Positions 6,065-7,115 of a stretch of 7,115 nucleotides of DNA are shown here, one piece after another. Source of the stretch: Chlorobiota bacterium (GTDB lineage: Bacteria; Bacteroidota; Bacteroidia; Bacteroidales; JAADGE01); the NCBI GenBank assembly GCA_030592825.1, contig JAUVIG010000191.1:1-7115 (forward strand), written 5' to 3'. The stretch's first letter is position 1. Every line of letters starts with the position of its first letter. The position numbers and the translations under genes were made by a program. The notes under the pieces were generated by a model. That model was given only the letters and a program-made list of their open reading frames with translations, ran no database searches and had not been told where the DNA came from.

Positions 6065-6148
6065 TGTACAAGTAATTATATTATAATGAATTGTACAATT
6101 CATTATAATATAATTTGTACTTTATTTATTTTTCAACAATATTTGTAC
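6065..6148. promoter_or_regulatory. Four evenly spaced TTGTAC motifs
   Basis: TTGTAC occurs at 6065-6070, 6091-6096, 6115-6120 and 6143-6148, with start-to-start distances of 26, 24 and 28 bp. The first two sit inside small palindromes (CTTGTACAAG and AATTGTACAATT). Even spacing of two to three helical turns is what an array of binding sites for a dimeric DNA-binding protein would show. The first three copies are partly tied together by the palindrome's symmetry, so they are not fully independent. Confidence 0.3.
6074..6115. repeat. 42-bp perfect palindrome after the TPR/HTH gene
   Basis: Two 19-bp arms (left arm AATTATATTATAATGAATT, right arm its exact reverse complement) flank a central GTAC, so the entire 42 bp is self-complementary. 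GTACA (6066-6070) and TGTAC (6116-6120) extend the pairing after a 3-nt bulge on the left. It begins 21 bp after the TGA at 6050-6052. It could end transcription from either side as a strong AT-rich hairpin, act as an operator, or be a small palindromic repeat. There is no long T-run directly after it. Confidence 0.8.
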
Positions 6149-6356
6149 TGTTAATACTTGCTGAAATTTATTCACCGACACTTTAATGGAGTCTTTTGAT
6201 ATCTTTCTACAAATAATCTGCATTTGCAGTGCATATAACTGAACCTTATTTTGGCGAAAAATTTATTGAAAAAATAAGAAAAAAATAGCCTAACCGAAAC
6301 GAAAAGCCACTCAATCATCAGAATTACAGCATGATACAGAGAATTTGTTTTTATGG

Positions 6357-6386
6357 AATAACAATAATGTTAACATAACAGTTATT
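6357..6386. promoter_or_regulatory. Imperfect dyad upstream of the second TPR gene
   Basis: A 30-bp near-palindrome centred between 6371 and 6372: 12 of 15 position pairs are complementary. Its core is ATGTTAACAT (6367-6376) and its ends are AATAAC (6357-6362) and GTTATT (6381-6386). It lies about 55 bp before the ATG at 6441, where an operator would be expected. It is AT-rich and of modest length, so the assignment is tentative. Confidence 0.25.
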
Positions 6387-6440
6387 TTATAATTTACAGA
6401 ATCTTTTTTGATTTTTGATTATAATTTAATTCGGATAAAT

Positions 6441-7031
6441 ATGGCAACAATTAATAGAAATCGATTTTTATTAATATTAATATTCTTCTTTTTAAATAAT
6501 TCAGAGGTTCTGTGTATCGAAAAAAAAACAGACAGCCTTAACAGACTTCTTAAAACTACTAAAGGCATAGAAAAAATTGATATTCTGAATGAATTATCAA
6601 CAGTTTATGATACATTATCATATATTAAGTCTTTAGATTATGCAAACCAAGCCCTTAAACTAACAAGAAAATATAAAAAAGAAGAAGACATTGCCGGTTC
6701 TTTAGACAAAATTGGAAGAATACAATATTTCATGAGCAATTATGATAAATCAATTGATTATTTTCTTGAATCACTTAAAATACGAGAAAAAGTCGGCAAT
6801 AAAAAAAATATTGCACTATCTTATAATAATCTTGGAGTAATTTACTTGTATTTAGCCAACTATAATAAAGCGTTGGAATATTTTCAAAAAGCATGGGATA
6901 TAAGCGAAGGGGTTGGAGATGTGGTGTTTATTATGAAATTGTCTAACAATCTTGGAATTGTTTATATGAACTTAGCAAACTACGATAAAGCATTAGAATA
7001 TTATCAAAAAACCTTAAACAATTGTATATAA
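6441..7031 (+). CDS. TPR protein, paralogue of the TPR/HTH regulator, cut short by an in-frame TAA
   Basis: The frame gives 196 residues to a TAA at 7029-7031. Residues 1-25 form a signal peptide (MATINRNR, then the hydrophobic LLILIFFFL). The mature part starts KKTDSLNRLLKT, matching KIDSLKNLLKT of the upstream regulator, and goes on with 40-residue TPR units at about 85-124, 125-164 and 165-196 (YNNLGVIYLYLANYNKALEY, SNNLGIVYMNLANYDKALEY). The stop falls in the middle of the third unit, and the same frame goes on as TPR sequence beyond it. The ancestral gene was therefore longer and presumably had a membrane segment and HTH like its neighbour, but that lies outside the window. I chose ATG 6441, with GGA at 6433-6435, over a TTG at 6408 that would put eleven extra residues before the signal peptide. 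It probably senses an envelope signal if still functional. Confidence 0.75.
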   Translation: MATINRNRFLLILIFFFLNNSEVLCIEKKTDSLNRLLKTTKGIEKIDILNELSTVYDTLSYIKSLDYANQALKLTRKYKKEEDIAGSLDKIGRIQYFMSNYDKSIDYFLESLKIREKVGNKKNIALSYNNLGVIYLYLANYNKALEYFQKAWDISEGVGDVVFIMKLSNNLGIVYMNLANYDKALEYYQKTLNNCI

Positions 7032-7115
7032 ACTAATAATAAAAATCTCGAGGGTACTTGTTTAAACAAAATCGGAATAGATTATTGGTATTTAGAAGAC
7101 TATAATAAAGCATTG
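7032..7115 (+). pseudogene. In-frame continuation of the interrupted TPR gene
   Basis: Directly after the TAA, the same frame stays open for 28 codons to the window edge. It reads GTCLNKIGIDYWYLEDYNKAL, a clear TPR helix pair. The distance between equivalent residues across the stop is exactly 40, the unit length of this family, so no frameshift or deletion is needed: a single codon has become TAA. It is part of the same gene, either inactivated, read through, or split by a sequencing error. Confidence 0.65.

Larger units (their letters stand above)
6053..6440. other. Gene-free region between the two TPR genes
   Basis: About 390 bp without a convincing gene. It holds a 42-bp palindrome, a TTGTAC series and an imperfect dyad, listed separately. 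Short frames, such as an ATG at 6186 that gives 18 codons, look like noise. An AT-rich stretch with TATAAT at 6388-6393 precedes the second TPR gene and could serve as its promoter, but I see no well-spaced partner box. The poly-A run around 6281-6287 and the T-rich stretch 6403-6416 are unremarkable for this composition. Confidence 0.5.

Noticed and set aside
6186..6242. Small plus-strand ORF of 18 codons
   Set aside because: It is too short, has no ribosome-binding signal or motif, and lies in stop-rich AT sequence.
6408..6440. TTG at 6408 as the start of the second TPR gene
   Set aside because: It would put eleven residues before a good signal peptide; the ATG at 6441 gives the n-region MATINRNR, which matches the MNRNR start of the paralogue.
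7029..7031. Alternative genetic code or recoded TAA
   Set aside because: Other genes in the window use TAA as an ordinary terminator (537-539 and 1402-1404), and there is no sign of a recoding signal; a point mutation is simpler.

Overview
The window is AT-rich and most likely comes from the Bacteroidota. The main evidence is two minus-strand products ending in type IX secretion (T9SS) type A sorting domains (a YPNP motif followed by a C-terminal beta-rich domain). Also typical of that phylum are a TPR - transmembrane - AraC-type HTH regulator, a lipoprotein with an SH3b domain, and the near absence of strong Shine-Dalgarno sequences. No rRNA, tRNA, CRISPR array, transposase or phage gene is visible.

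Layout, left to right. (1) 3-539 (+): C-terminal part of a membrane-anchored protein of unknown family. (2) 559-1404 (+): lipoprotein with a bacterial SH3 domain, 19 bp downstream and probably co-transcribed. (3) 1441-1507: long imperfect hairpin. (4) 1549-2211 (+): polytopic membrane protein resembling CPBP/Abi (Rce1-like) proteases, but without the glutamates of the first catalytic motif. (5) 2287-3615 (-): secreted Asp-box (BNR-like) beta-propeller with a T9SS sorting domain. (6) 3622-3921 (-): an orphan T9SS sorting domain with no start or signal peptide, probably the tail of a decayed cargo gene. (7) 3922-4273: gene-free. (8) 4274-6052 (+): a complete TPR/TM/AraC-HTH regulator with an 11-codon palindromic element lying in frame in its signal peptide. 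(9) 6053-6440: gene-free, with a 42-bp perfect palindrome and four TTGTAC motifs. (10) 6441 to the window end (+): a paralogue of gene 8, interrupted by an in-frame TAA at 7029-7031 and then continuing as TPR coding sequence to the edge.

How they may work together. Genes 1-2 look like a small envelope unit. Genes 5-6 are surface or secreted cargo genes. Genes 8 and 10 are a tandem paralogous pair; gene 8 is predicted to sense with periplasmic TPRs and bind DNA with a membrane-tethered cytoplasmic HTH. The motif-rich gap between them is the most plausible place for a regulatory site, but no target is shown by the sequence.

No wholly new multi-gene system is evident. The observations most worth checking are the in-frame palindromic element (which also reads as an antisense terminator), the stop codon inside the second TPR gene, the 42-bp palindrome with its TTGTAC series, and the CPBP-like protein that lacks its glutamates.
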